This document shows positions 1 to 11,020 of a stretch of 33,553 nt of DNA, piece after piece (position 1 is the stretch's first letter; the number at the start of each line of letters is the position of its first letter). Under the pieces are notes generated by a model. It worked only from the letters and a program-made list of their open reading frames with translations. It was not told the origin of the DNA and searched no databases. Position numbers and translations under genes: made by a program. Location: the NCBI GenBank assembly GCA_036377595.1, contig DASUYB010000013.1, positions 1 to 33,553 of the forward strand. Reading direction: 5' to 3'. This DNA is from Longimicrobium sp. GTDB taxonomy: Bacteria > Gemmatimonadota > Gemmatimonadetes > Longimicrobiales > Longimicrobiaceae.

Positions 1-635
1 ATCATGCTGCAGCCGAAGCGCTTCCCCGTGACCTTCACCACCGGCGTCTTTCCTCGGGGCGAGAAGGAGGTGCCCACCGTGTGGTCCGAGCGCATCCCGC
101 TCTCGTCCAGCCACTGGATCTGTGCTCCCTCGCGCTTGGCCGCAGCCTGAATGGCCGGATACTCCTCCTTCAGCCAGCGCTCCACTGCCTTGGGATCCTG
201 CTGGTACGCGCGGCGCGCGGGCTTCTGCGGCGTGAAGCCCCACTCCTTGAGGTACCTCCCCGCCGTCTTCTCCGAGATCACGATCCCGAAGCGCTCCTCG
301 ATGAGCTTCGCCACCGCCGCCCGGGTCCAGAGATAGAAGGGCAGCTTCAGTTGATCGGGGCAACGGTCGCGCACCAGTTCGGCGATCACCGCCGCCTGCT
401 CCGGCGAGAGGCTTCTCTTCTCTCCCCGGCGCCGGCCACGCTTGCGTGCCACCAGGGCGGACGCGCCGCCTTTCGCATGCGCCTTCAGCCAGTTGCGCAC
501 CGCCTGTGCGGTGACGCCAACCAGCCCGGCCGCCTGGGACTTCGACATCCCCAACGTTCGCACCGCGTGCACGGCGATGCGCCGCTTTTCTTCCTGGGCA
601 GCCGGGGACAGGGACCGCGCATCACGATTTTCCAT
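1..635 (-). CDS. IS630-family transposase, 3' part beyond window
   Basis: Reading the minus strand from the ATG at 635 gives an open frame of about 211 residues that runs off the left edge without a stop. It begins MENRDARSLSPAAQEEKRR, then has a helix-turn-helix (SKSQAAGLVGVTAQAVRNWL, about residues 31-50), a basic linker rich in RKRGRRRGEKR, and a second winged-helix region (SEKTAGRYLKEWGFTPQKP). After that comes IQWLDESGMRSD, which fits the first catalytic Asp of the IS630/Tc1-mariner DDE domain. This order is typical of IS630 transposases. The remaining catalytic acidic residues and the left terminal repeat lie outside the window, so activity cannot be judged. The bases just upstream (641-700) are unusually AT-rich for this genome. 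Confidence 0.88.
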   Translation of the reverse strand, partial: MENRDARSLSPAAQEEKRRIAVHAVRTLGMSKSQAAGLVGVTAQAVRNWLKAHAKGGASALVARKRGRRRGEKRSLSPEQAAVIAELVRDRCPDQLKLPFYLWTRAAVAKLIEERFGIVISEKTAGRYLKEWGFTPQKPARRAYQQDPKAVERWLKEEYPAIQAAAKREGAQIQWLDESGMRSDHTVGTSFSPRGKTPVVKVTGKRFGCSM

Positions 636-640
636 GCCCC

Positions 641-705
641 CAATATATCGCTCCAGTCTGCAATATGCAAACTATTTATCGTCCGGAGTAATAATTGGCG
701 GAGAT
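641..705. other. AT-rich patch upstream of the transposase, possible IS end
   Basis: This stretch contains CAATATATCG, GCAATATGCAAAC and AGTAATAATTGG in a background of about 70% GC. It lies between the transposase start and the host sequence, where the right end and promoter of the insertion sequence should be. The terminal inverted repeat and the TA target duplication cannot be identified because the other end of the element is outside the window. Confidence 0.35.
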
Positions 706-748
706 GCTTCGACCGGCAAGCCGTGCGGGACCGGCATCGAAAAAGAAA

Positions 749-823
749 ATCTCACCCAGAGGACGCAGAGCCGCAGAGGAAGGCACGTCCCTCCTCTGCG
801 GCTCTGCGTCCTCTGCGTGAGAT
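749..823. repeat. Intergenic long inverted repeat, copy 1 (CGCAGAG type)
   Basis: Arms 749-780 and 792-823 are 32 bp long and complementary except at one position, with an 11-base loop. Each arm opens with ATCTCAC(G/C)CAGAG and is built from 8-9 base units of the form CGCAGAGN. It starts 8 bases beyond the stop codon of the minus-strand gene that ends at 831. Six further copies with different internal sequence lie in the window. Confidence 0.9.
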
Positions 824-830
824 AACTAGA

Positions 831-1223
831 TCAGGTGGCGGCCACGAGCGCAGCCAGCGTGCCCGATGCGCCCCACTGCTCGCAGAACGCGACGAGCGCG
901 TCGGCATTGTCCTCCGCCTGCGCTTGGAGCGCGTGGGTGAGGAGTGCGTCCGCCGCGAGGAGCGGGAGCGCGTCCTCGCGGCAGCCGGAGCCGCCGCGGA
1001 GGTCGCCGTACAGCCGCATCGCTGCTGCGGCCAGCGCGTCGGCGACGGGGGCGTGCGCGTCCGCCGGCAACGCGGCGAGCATCGCGTCCATCAGCGCGGG
1101 CGGCGCCTCAGGCGCGTTCGCGCGCAGCCACCCTGCGGCGGGGGAGATGGTTGGCTCTGCCAAACGTTCGTACGTCTCCGTCGGCGGTCGTGTGGGGTCG
1201 GTTATAGATCCTTCGGCCTGCAA
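831..1223 (-). CDS. Hypothetical protein, Ala-rich, downstream of alaS
   Basis: This minus-strand frame gives about 130 residues, ending AFCEQWGASGTLAALVAAT. It is rich in Ala and Leu and looks all-helical. I recognise no family and see no signal peptide, membrane segment or catalytic motif. The start is unsure: the frame opens with a TTG at 1223 with no clear ribosome binding site, and another TTG lies in YERLAEP. I prefer this strand because its residue composition looks like a natural protein, whereas the overlapping plus-strand frames are low-complexity Arg/Ser/Ala strings. The gene lies about 110 bases downstream of alaS on the same strand and could be cotranscribed with it. A hairpin repeat follows its stop. 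Confidence 0.6.
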   Translation of the reverse strand: MQAEGSITDPTRPPTETYERLAEPTISPAAGWLRANAPEAPPALMDAMLAALPADAHAPVADALAAAAMRLYGDLRGGSGCREDALPLLAADALLTHALQAQAEDNADALVAFCEQWGASGTLAALVAAT

Positions 1224-1300
1224 CCGACCGTGGGTACGCTGGTTACGGTCTGGCCGGCCTCAGGATGACGTCTGTCTGCTGCTCGTGCGAGTGCCTCCGT

Positions 1301-1331
1301 CACTGGGCACTGGGCACTGGGCACTGGGCAC
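1301..1331. repeat. Tandem heptamer repeat abutting the alaS stop codon
   Basis: Four and a half direct copies of CACTGGG; on the alaS strand this reads AGTGCCC repeated. It begins with the first base after the alaS TAA. A related tandem of AGTGC-type units lies 3 bases after the stop of the ABC transporter gene ending at 21693. Confidence 0.85.
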
Positions 1332-3965
<2,634 letters not shown>

Positions 3966-4077
3966 GTATCCGTCAGGAAAAGGCTTGCGGTTGATGGTCC
4001 TTCGACAACTTAACCTGCCGCGGGGGACGGTCTCAAGGCCGAACCGGCGCGGGCGGCGGCCCCGCAAGGCCCTCACC

Positions 4078-4132
4078 CGAAAATCCGGAAGGGCCGAGAC
4101 ATAACCCCCGTCTCGGCCCTTCCGGATTTTCG
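4078..4132. repeat. Perfect 23-bp inverted repeat upstream of alaS
   Basis: Arms 4078-4100 and 4110-4132 are exact reverse complements with a 9-base loop (ATAACCCCC). The arm core is ATCCGGAAGGGCCGAGAC. It lies about 110 bases upstream of the alaS start. There is no U-run, so it is not a typical intrinsic terminator on either strand; it may be a mobile palindromic element or a leader structure. Confidence 0.85.
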
Positions 4133-4539
4133 ACCTCTCCCGACAGCAGGAGAGGTGAACTGCAACTGCAACTCAGCGCACACCCTGCCTTCTGTTCTCC
4201 CCTCTCCTGCGCAGCGGGGGAGGGCCGGGGGAGGGGGTCAGCCGGGCGGGCAGGATCCGTCCCGGATCGAGCCGAAGCCTCTCCCCACGCTGAGGTCTCC
4301 CCCTCCCCCAGTCGGTTTTGGGGGAGGGGGCCCGGGGGGAGAGGGCCTCCGCGCCGGTCCCCTTTCTTCGTTCCGCAGCATCGCCTGCACTGATTTCAGG
4401 CGAAGGCGATTCCGGCAAACTGTTCCGGTCCCATACACGCTGTGCGGAATCGCGACGGAGGTTGCGGCGCGAAAACGCGGCGGCGCCCGCCCCGGAGTGG
4501 GGACGGACGCCGCCGGTTCGTGCGGAGATGCGCGCGGGA
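4133..4539. other. Gene-free stretch with purine/pyrimidine-rich hairpin repeats
   Basis: I see no convincing coding frame here. The stretch contains C-rich/G-rich blocks, including a perfect 12-bp inverted repeat (4299-4310 and 4319-4330, CCCCCTCCCCCA and its complement, 8-base loop) and a weaker one near 4199-4240. These resemble dispersed intergenic repeat debris rather than genes. The open frames that cross it are low-complexity Pro/Arg/Gly strings. Confidence 0.6.
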
Positions 4540-4719
4540 TCAGTTGTACGCGCGGCCGTGCTGGTCGGCGCGCGTGGCGCAGCGCCGGCACAACAGCAAC
4601 GGATAGCACAACTTGCGGTCCCACTTCTTCGACTTGCAGCGAGGGCAGGCAGGAGCCATCACCTGCCGGATCACCCACCACCCCACCCCTAGCACGATGG
4701 CGCCTGCGGCGATTCCCAT
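4540..4719 (-). CDS. Small membrane-anchored zinc-ribbon-like protein
   Basis: A 59-residue frame from ATG 4719 to TGA 4540. Residues 3-20 form a hydrophobic segment (IAAGAIVLGVGWWVIRQV). Four CxxC-type cysteines follow: CPRC at 25-28, then C38, and CRRC at 44-47, with a basic KSKKWDRK between. The layout is one membrane helix plus a small zinc-ribbon-like head. I do not recognise the family. No good ribosome binding site precedes the ATG. The frame continues upstream to a CQEC motif but has no ATG or GTG there, so the true start, or a frameshift, is open. The gene is isolated between alaS and the MgtC-like gene. Confidence 0.5.
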   Translation of the reverse strand: MGIAAGAIVLGVGWWVIRQVMAPACPRCKSKKWDRKLCYPLLLCRRCATRADQHGRAYN

Positions 4720-4954
4720 GGAGATGCGTTCGCGGGTTGACAGCCTGGGCGGCGAGCGCGCGCCGCCGCGCCCTCCAGCCGGACGGGCGCATTCCTGACA
4801 TTCGGTCTCTCAAGAACGGTGCCACGTGCGTATCGATTCCACCGCAGCTCCGTCACGCTTCAACGCGCGGGACAGCCGGGTTGTGACGCACCGTTTTCGA
4901 GGGATTCGGCGACAAACCTGTCGCCCCCGGCGCCGTCCCGCAACTCCGGCCGCG

Positions 4955-6235
4955 TCAGGGCGGCGCCAGCGTCACGCGCGCGCCCAGCCAGAGCCCCGCG
5001 CCCACCGCCGCCGCCATCAGCGCCAGCCCCGCGCCCGCCGTCCGCCGGAAAGACGGCGAGCCGAGCGCCAGCGTCACAGCCAGCTTCAGCGCCGTGTTGG
5101 CGAGGATGCCGATGGCGATGGCCCGCGCGCCGAGCGCGGCCGCGGCGGCGGTGGGGCCCAGGCGGCTCATCGACAGCGTCAGCGCGTCCATGTCGGTGAG
5201 CCCCAGCGCGGCGGCGCTCGCCAGCACGCCCGGGCTCCCCCAGGTCTGGCGGACGAAGGCGACGGCGTAGAGGACGAGCTGGAAGGCCACCGCCATCTGG
5301 ATGGCGGTCCACAGGTTCAGCGGGCTGCGAGGCTGCGGCGGGGCGGCGGCCGCGGCGGGCCCGGGGCGCAGGAGCGACCACGCCACCATCGCGCCGCCGG
5401 CCAGCAGCGGGGGCGCGAGGTAGGGCGCGAGCGCCACCGTCACCGCCGGGTTGAGGATGGCGGTGAGGACGGCGATGCGCGGCAGCAGCACGGTGCACGC
5501 GCCGACCACGCCCGACGCCAGCGGCCGCGCCATCTCGGGCTCGCGGCGGCTCAGGCGCGAGAAGTGGAGGGTGACGGCGGTGGAGGAGATGAGCCCGCCC
5601 AGCATCCCCGCCACGCCGTAGCCGCGCTCGGCGCCCACCGCGCGGCGCGCCAGGTACCCGGCGAAGTTGAGGCCGCTGAAGAGGAGGACGACGATCCACA
5701 GCCCGCGCGGGCGGATGCCGCCCAACGGGCCGTAGCTGCCGTCGGGAAGGAGGGGGAGGACGACCAGTGCCAGCACGGCGAACTGCAGCGCGCCCCGCAA
5801 CTCGTCGGCGTCGATCGCGCGCACGGCGCGGTGCAGGCGCGCCTTCTCGCTGAGCGCCAGGACGACGACGGCTGCCGCGCCGCTGGCCAGCGCCTCCTCG
5901 CCGGTGCCCGCCAGGGTGCCGAGGGCGAGCACCGCCAGCGCGGCGGCCTCGGTGGTCCCGTCCACCGCCTCGCCGTCGCCCCGGCGTCTCGCGGCGGCGA
6001 GGTAGCCGGCCACGGAGAGCGCGGCACCGCCGGCGAGGAGCGCGACGGCCAGCGGCAGCAGCGGCCCGCCGGCCAGCGTTCCCGCCACGCCGCCGGTCAG
6101 GCCCAGGAGGAAGAAGGTGCGCGCGCCGGCGAACCGGGCGTGCGGGCCCGAGGCGTGGCCGGACCACTCGCGCTCGATCCCCACGGCGGCGCCGACCAGC
6201 GCCGCCACGGCCAGGCGCTCGGCCCCGGCGATCAC
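4955..6235 (-). CDS. MgtC/SapB family membrane protein with DUF4010 domain
   Basis: A polytopic membrane protein of 426 residues. The N-terminus (AALVGAAVGIEREW, about residues 10-23) carries the G-x-E-R-E signature of the MgtC/SapB family. The rest, with many hydrophobic helices and the segment GLISSTAVTLHFSRLSRR near residue 230, matches the DUF4010 half of longer family members. The function of this long form is not established; short MgtC proteins are linked to magnesium starvation and virulence. The start is a GTG at 6235 and no stronger start is visible. It follows the 2TM gene (stop at 6267) by 31 bases on the same strand, so the two probably form an operon. Confidence 0.85.
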   Translation of the reverse strand: MIAGAERLAVAALVGAAVGIEREWSGHASGPHARFAGARTFFLLGLTGGVAGTLAGGPLLPLAVALLAGGAALSVAGYLAAARRRGDGEAVDGTTEAAALAVLALGTLAGTGEEALASGAAAVVVLALSEKARLHRAVRAIDADELRGALQFAVLALVVLPLLPDGSYGPLGGIRPRGLWIVVLLFSGLNFAGYLARRAVGAERGYGVAGMLGGLISSTAVTLHFSRLSRREPEMARPLASGVVGACTVLLPRIAVLTAILNPAVTVALAPYLAPPLLAGGAMVAWSLLRPGPAAAAAPPQPRSPLNLWTAIQMAVAFQLVLYAVAFVRQTWGSPGVLASAAALGLTDMDALTLSMSRLGPTAAAAALGARAIAIGILANTALKLAVTLALGSPSFRRTAGAGLALMAAAVGAGLWLGARVTLAPP

Positions 6236-6266
6236 CCCGGCCGTCCCGCCCGCGCGGGCACGGCGG

Positions 6267-6557
6267 TCACCGCGCGGAGCCCGGCGCGCGGCCGGCCTCG
6301 CGGGCGAGCAGGTCGGCCACCTTCCGCTCCTCCCACTCGGGGCCCCACCAGCGCCTGCCGGCCATCGCCACGCAGTGCGACACGATCCCCACGCCCCACC
6401 CCATCGCCGGCCACTGCACCCACCAGCCGCGGCCGGTGGCGGCGTCGACCAGCGCCAGCAGCAGCATCACTCCCATGTACAGCGTGAGGTGGGAATAGAA
6501 GCCGCGCAACTCGGCCGCGTCGCGGTGCGCCCAGTCGATCCGTTCCTGCTCCGTCAT
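6267..6557 (-). CDS. 2TM-domain protein
   Basis: A 96-residue protein with the 2TM-domain pattern: a short polar N-terminus (MTEQERIDWAHRDAAELRGFY), then SHLTLYMGVMLLLALVDAAT, then a second hydrophobic stretch (WWVQWPAMGWGVGIVSHC) and a charged tail ending in a WEERKV helix. Such proteins are small membrane proteins of unknown role, sometimes fused to sensor kinases. The ATG at 6557 has a strong ribosome binding site (GGGAGGGAACG just before it), which excludes the longer frame upstream. It is the first gene of a likely two-gene unit with the MgtC-like gene. Confidence 0.85.
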   Translation of the reverse strand: MTEQERIDWAHRDAAELRGFYSHLTLYMGVMLLLALVDAATGRGWWVQWPAMGWGVGIVSHCVAMAGRRWWGPEWEERKVADLLAREAGRAPGSAR

Positions 6558-6700
6558 CGTTCCCTCCCTTCGGGTTGAAACGCCTGCCGATCCAAGCTTA
6601 TGCGGGAGATGCGGGGACGGATGTCGGGAGTGCGATGGATGCGCTGTCGGGCGGGAGGCCGCGTCGAGGCGAGGAAATGCCTCACACGGAGGGGGATGGA

Positions 6701-6765
6701 ATCTCACGCGGAGCCGCGGAGGAGCATCGGCACCTCCTCCGCGTCTCCGCGCCTCCGCGTGAGAT
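6701..6765. repeat. Intergenic long inverted repeat, copy 2
   Basis: Arms open with ATCTCACGCGGAG and close with its complement. The right arm carries one extra 8-base unit relative to the left, so the palindrome is imperfect in the middle. Unlike the other copies it lies between divergent genes (6557 minus, 6875 plus) and not just after a stop codon. Confidence 0.8.
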
Positions 6766-6874
6766 CTAACGATTTCTAATGTGATCGATTCGTGGCTGGC
6801 GCGCCGGGCGCGGAACATTAGAATCCCCCAATATCCCAGAACGTCCAATCCCCATGGACCGCTGGAGCCCGCGG

Positions 6875-9394
6875 ATGAGCCGTCGTACCGTCGTACTGTG
6901 TGCCTGCGCCGCGATCGCCGCGTGCGCGCCGTCATCCCCATCTCCCACCCCCACACCCGCGCCGCCCGCCGCAGCCCCTGTGCCCGCAGCGGCGCCGGCG
7001 CCGCTGCGGACGGTGTCGCGCGACTCGCTGCGGCCGCGGCTGCCGACGGGTGCGACCCTCGACCCCGCCGCGCCGATGACCGACGTGGGGCCGATGCCGC
7101 TGGCCATGCTCCCCGCGCCCGAGGGCGACCGCGTGGTGATGCTGATCTGCGGGTGGCGGCAGCAGGGGCTGCAGGTGGCGGATCTCAACGGCCGCGTGCT
7201 GCAGACGGTCGACCAGCCCGCGGCGTTCGTGGGGCTCGCCTTTTCGCCGGACGGGCGCACGCTGTACGCGTCGGGGGGCAACCAGGACGTCGTCTACCGC
7301 TATGCCTGGGCGAACGGCGCGGCCACGCTGCGCGACTCGCTCGTCCTGGCGGTGAAGCAGCCGGGGAAGAGCGGGACGCGCTACCCGTCGGGGATCGGCG
7401 TCTCGCCCGACGGGCGGTGGCTGTACGTGGCCGAGAACCTGGCCGACTCGATGGCGGTGGTCGACCTCTCCACCGGCCGCGTCACGCGGCGCTTCGCCAC
7501 GGAGCCGTATCCCTACGGCGTCGCCGTCGCCCCGGACGGGCGCGTCTACGTCTCCGCGTGGGGCGGGGCCACGGTGTCGGCGTTCGCGCGGCGCGGCGGC
7601 CGGCTCGTCTCCGCGGGGCGGATCGCCGTCGGCCGCCATCCCTCGTCGCTGCTGCTGAACCGCGCGGGGACGCGCCTCTTCGCCGCGTCGGCGTCGACGG
7701 ACCGCATCGCCGTGGTGGACACGCGCACGCGTCGGGTGATCGCCCAGCTCGACGACGGGCCGCCGGCCGGGCCGCACGAGGGGAGCACGCCCAACGCGCT
7801 CGCCCTCTCCGCCGACGGCACGCGGCTCTTCGTGGCCGAGGGCGACGCGAACGCGGCCGGCGTGTTCGACCTCTCCGCGGCCACCTCGGGCATCCCCGCT
7901 GCGCGGGGGAACGACCGGCTGGCGGGGCGGATCCCGGCCGGGTGGTATCCCTCGGCGATCGCCGCGGTGGGCCGGACGCTGCTGGTCGCCAGCGGGAAGG
8001 GGCGGGGGACGATGGCGAACCCCGACGGGCCGCAGCCGACGGGGACCATCATGCACCAGGGCGGCCGCGGCAACACCACGCAGCGCCAGATCTCCGGCAC
8101 GCTGATGGCGGCGCCGCTGGCGGGCGCATCCGGCGGCGAGCTGGCGGCGCTCACCGCGCGGGTGGCGCGGGCCAACGGGTGGGACCGGCCGCGCACCGCC
8201 TTCGCCTATCCCCCCTTCACCCACGTCATCTACGTCATCAAGGAGAACCGCACGTACGACCAGGTGTTCGGCGACCTGCCGGAGGGCGATGGGGACACCA
8301 CGCTGCTCTTCTTCGGCCCGCGCTCGGCGCCCAACCACAAGGCGCTGGCGCGGCGCTTCGGGCTGTTCGACCGCTTCTTCGTGAACGCCGAGGTCAGCCC
8401 CGACGGCCACAACTGGTCCACCGCCGCGTACACGACCGACTACCTGCAGAAGACCGTGCCTTCGCAGTACTCCAGCCGCGGGCGGACGTACGACTACGAG
8501 GGGACGAACGGGGGATGGGAGGTGAGCGACATCCCCGGCGACGACGTGAACGAGCCGGCCAGCGGCTACCTGTGGGACCTGGCGGTGCGCAGGGGGATCA
8601 CGCTGCGCAACTACGGCGAGTTCGTGGTCTCCGCGCGCAACGACAGCGGCCGCGTCACCCATTACGTGGGGACGAAGCGCGCGCTGGCGGGGACGACCCA
8701 TCCCCGCTTCCCCGGCTTCGACCAGTGGATCCCCGACCAGCGGCGCGCGGACATCTGGATCGAGGAGCTGCGGGAGCACGCGCGGCGGGGGCAGATGCCG
8801 GCGCTGGAGATCGTGCGGCTGCCCAACGACCACACCTCGGGCGCGCGCGCCGGGGCGCCCACGCCGCGCGCGGCCTTCGCCGACAACGACCTGGCGCTGG
8901 GGCGGATGGTGGAGGCGCTCAGCCGCAGCCCGTTCTGGCGCAGCACGGTGATGTTCGTGCTGGAGGACGACGCGCAGAACGGCCCCGACCACGTGGACTC
9001 GCACCGCTCGCTGCTCCTGGTGATCAGCGCGTGGAACCGCCCCGGCACCGTCAGCCGCTTCGCCAACACGACGGACGTGATCCGCACCATCGAGGAGATC
9101 CTGGGGCTGCAGTCGCTCAGCCACTTCGACGGCTTCGGGCGGCCGCTGCGCGAGATCTGGGCGGCGGAGCCGGACCTGTCGCCGTACGCCGCCATCACCC
9201 CCGTCCAGCCGCTGGACGAGAAGAACCCGCCGAACACCGCGCTCGCCCGCGCCAGCGCGCGGCTCGACCTGCGCATGGAGGACGTGGCCGACGAGGAGCT
9301 CTTCAACCGCATCCTCTGGGAGGCGATCAAGGGCCCCGGCGTGCCCTATCCCGGCACGCGCCGCATGCCCGCGCTCGAGGCGATCGGACGGTAG
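6875..9394 (+). CDS. Lipoprotein: YncE-like beta-propeller fused to phosphoesterase (alkaline phosphatase fold)
   Basis: About 839 residues. A signal peptide ends in a lipobox-like IAAC (RTVVLCACAAIAAC), followed by a Pro/Ala/Thr linker, so the protein is probably lipid-anchored and faces the periplasm or exterior. Residues of about 60-430 contain repeated SPDGR/APDGR/SADGT blades of a YncE-type beta-propeller (AFSPDGRTLYASGG, GVSPDGRWLYVAE). From about residue 450, HVIYVIKENRTYDQVFGDL opens a phosphoesterase domain of the alkaline phosphatase-like superfamily (PF04185 type); DGHNWSTAAYTTDYLQK and VLEDDAQNGPDHVDSHR hold likely metal ligands. This is the known 'bifunctional YncE/alkaline phosphatase' architecture; the substrate is unknown. 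I chose ATG 6875 (MSRRTVVL) over 6854 because it gives a normal signal peptide. Confidence 0.88.
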   Translation: MSRRTVVLCACAAIAACAPSSPSPTPTPAPPAAAPVPAAAPAPLRTVSRDSLRPRLPTGATLDPAAPMTDVGPMPLAMLPAPEGDRVVMLICGWRQQGLQVADLNGRVLQTVDQPAAFVGLAFSPDGRTLYASGGNQDVVYRYAWANGAATLRDSLVLAVKQPGKSGTRYPSGIGVSPDGRWLYVAENLADSMAVVDLSTGRVTRRFATEPYPYGVAVAPDGRVYVSAWGGATVSAFARRGGRLVSAGRIAVGRHPSSLLLNRAGTRLFAASASTDRIAVVDTRTRRVIAQLDDGPPAGPHEGSTPNALALSADGTRLFVAEGDANAAGVFDLSAATSGIPAARGNDRLAGRIPAGWYPSAIAAVGRTLLVASGKGRGTMANPDGPQPTGTIMHQGGRGNTTQRQISGTLMAAPLAGASGGELAALTARVARANGWDRPRTAFAYPPFTHVIYVIKENRTYDQVFGDLPEGDGDTTLLFFGPRSAPNHKALARRFGLFDRFFVNAEVSPDGHNWSTAAYTTDYLQKTVPSQYSSRGRTYDYEGTNGGWEVSDIPGDDVNEPASGYLWDLAVRRGITLRNYGEFVVSARNDSGRVTHYVGTKRALAGTTHPRFPGFDQWIPDQRRADIWIEELREHARRGQMPALEIVRLPNDHTSGARAGAPTPRAAFADNDLALGRMVEALSRSPFWRSTVMFVLEDDAQNGPDHVDSHRSLLLVISAWNRPGTVSRFANTTDVIRTIEEILGLQSLSHFDGFGRPLREIWAAEPDLSPYAAITPVQPLDEKNPPNTALARASARLDLRMEDVADEELFNRILWEAIKGPGVPYPGTRRMPALEAIGR

Positions 9395-9405
9395 AAGAAG
9401 GGGAA

Positions 9406-9480
9406 ATCACACGGAGGGAACGGAGGAAACGGAGGGGCGAGTGAATCGTTCCTCCGTTTCCTCCGTTCCCTCCGTGTGAT
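9406..9480. repeat. Intergenic long inverted repeat, copy 3 (CACGGAGG type)
   Basis: Arms 9406-9435 and 9451-9480 are perfectly complementary over 30 bp with a 15-base loop. The arm starts ATCACACGGAGGGAACGG. It begins 11 bases after the stop codon at 9394, in a terminator position but without a U-run. Confidence 0.92.
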
Positions 9481-9603
9481 ATGAGCCTCTTCTTTTCAGA
9501 TCCTGATTCGCGGGCGGAGAGGTTGCGCGGATGTTGGAACCGGGCTTGCAAGTGCCTGCGCCGCCCCTGGTTGCGACGGGAACGTGTGGCGAAGGTGGGA
9601 GCG

Positions 9604-10845
9604 ATGGCGATCAATGCGAAGGACGCGTTCCAGCTGGTCAAGCGCTCGGCGAAGGACTTCGGCGACGACGAGTGCCCGCGGATGGCGGCGGCGCTCGCGT
9701 ACTACACCGTGTTCGCCCTGCCGCCGCTGCTGATCCTCATCCTGATGCTGGTGAGCGCGTTCGTCAGCCGCGACCAGGTGCAGGCCGCGCTCAGCGGCGA
9801 GGTGGGGCGGATGATGGGCGGCGACGGCGCGCGCATGGTGCTGACCATGATCACCCAGGCCAAGCAGCCCGGCGGCGGCCCCATGGGCACGATCCTGGGG
9901 ATCGGCGCGCTGGTCCTGGGCGCCACGGGGGCCTTCCTGCAGCTGCAGGCCGCGCTCAACCGCGCCTGGGAGGTGGAGCCCGATCCCGAGGCCGGCGGGC
10001 TGAAGAACTTCATCACCAAGCGCGTGCTGTCGCTGGGGATGGTGCTGGGGATCGCCTTCCTCCTCCTCGTCTCCCTGGCCCTGAGCGCGGCGCTCTCCGC
10101 CGTCGGCCACTGGATCGGCGCGCTGATCCCCGGCGGGTCGCAGGTGGTGGCGTGGATCGTCGGCGAGCTGGTGGCCATCACCGTGGTCTTCCTCCTCTTC
10201 GCCGCCATCTTCAAGGTGCTGCCGGACGCGGAGATCGCCTGGAAGGACGTGTGGGTGGGCGCGCTGGTGACGGCGGTGCTGTTCGAGGTCGGCAAGGCGG
10301 CGCTGGGCATCTACCTGGGGAACAGCAACCCGGGGAAGGCGTACGGCGCGGCCGGGTCGCTGGCGGTGATCCTGGTGTGGATCTACTACTCGGCCATGAT
10401 CGTGCTCTTCGGCGCCGAGTTCACGCAGACCTGGGCCACCACCCGCGGCGAGGGGATCCGCCCCGAGGAGGGAGCCGTGGCGATGGCCGACGACGCGGGC
10501 GACGCCTCCCGCCCGCGCGCGGCCGCAACGGAGCGCGCCCGCGGCTCGCGCAGGGAGGGAGATCGCGATCGCGGCGCGCGGACGACGGCGATCCCGCGGC
10601 AGGAGCCGGTGTCGACGCCCGCGCAGGTCTCCGAGCGCGCGATGGCCGCCGCGAAGCGCGATCGCGAGCCCGAGCACACGCCCGAGAACGAGCGCGGCCT
10701 CCCCGGCGGAGGCGTGGGCCGGCGCGAGGCGGTGGGCGGCTCCGGCATCCACCCCGTCTCCGCGGGCGACCTGCCCAAGGGCGCCGAGCCCCGCGCCCCC
10801 GGCCAGATCGCCGAGCCAAGGCGGCGCGAGGACGACGTGGCGTGA
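9604..10845 (+). CDS. YihY/virulence factor BrkB family membrane protein
   Basis: A 413-residue integral membrane protein. The start MAINAKDAFQLVKRSAKDF is followed by the family signature MAAALAYYTVFALPPLLILI and several hydrophobic segments up to about residue 280 (AAGSLAVILVWIYYSAMIVLFGAEFTQTWA). The family (once misnamed RNase BN) has no settled function. The last 130 residues are an unusual hydrophilic tail rich in Arg, Glu, Pro and Ala, probably disordered and cytoplasmic. I chose the ATG at 9604, which follows GGTGGGAGCG, over the longer frame from 9481, whose N-terminus is Arg/Cys-rich and begins directly after the hairpin repeat. Confidence 0.9.
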   Translation: MAINAKDAFQLVKRSAKDFGDDECPRMAAALAYYTVFALPPLLILILMLVSAFVSRDQVQAALSGEVGRMMGGDGARMVLTMITQAKQPGGGPMGTILGIGALVLGATGAFLQLQAALNRAWEVEPDPEAGGLKNFITKRVLSLGMVLGIAFLLLVSLALSAALSAVGHWIGALIPGGSQVVAWIVGELVAITVVFLLFAAIFKVLPDAEIAWKDVWVGALVTAVLFEVGKAALGIYLGNSNPGKAYGAAGSLAVILVWIYYSAMIVLFGAEFTQTWATTRGEGIRPEEGAVAMADDAGDASRPRAAATERARGSRREGDRDRGARTTAIPRQEPVSTPAQVSERAMAAAKRDREPEHTPENERGLPGGGVGRREAVGGSGIHPVSAGDLPKGAEPRAPGQIAEPRRREDDVA

Positions 10846-10860
10846 TCGCGTGAGCTGACG

Positions 10861-10942
10861 AAAGGATCACACGGAGGAAACGGAGGGAACGGAGGACCGC
10901 GATGAGTTCTCCGTTTCCTCCGTTCCCTCCCTGTGATCCTTT
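10861..10942. repeat. Intergenic long inverted repeat, copy 4 (CACGGAGG type)
   Basis: Arms of about 35 bp (10861-10896 and 10908-10942) open with AAAGGATCACA and are built from CGGAGGAAA/CGGAGGGAA units. The order of the two unit types differs between the arms, giving a few mismatches. It begins 15 bases after the stop of the YihY gene. Confidence 0.88.
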
Positions 10943-11020
10943 CTGTTCCGTCTTGTATCGGCGGAGACGGGACTTAGCTTGTGGCAGCCGATTCCTCGTC
11001 CATCCCCCGTCCGCAGAGCG

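Noticed and set aside
749-823. CRISPR-like or coding reading of the CGCAGAG/CACGGAGG repeats
   Set aside because: The units are contiguous, without unique spacers, and form one hairpin per locus. The short frames through them (for example those reading LCVLCALCVR) come from the repeat and not from genes.
4826-6487. Long plus-strand open frame opposite the MgtC-like gene
   Set aside because: Arg/Gly/Ala/His-rich low-complexity translation. The minus strand has a recognisable membrane protein; in this GC-rich DNA long shadow frames are expected.
9481-9603. 41-residue N-terminal extension of the YihY protein
   Set aside because: It starts immediately after a hairpin repeat, is Arg/Cys-rich and lacks a ribosome binding site, while the ATG at 9604 has one and fits the family.
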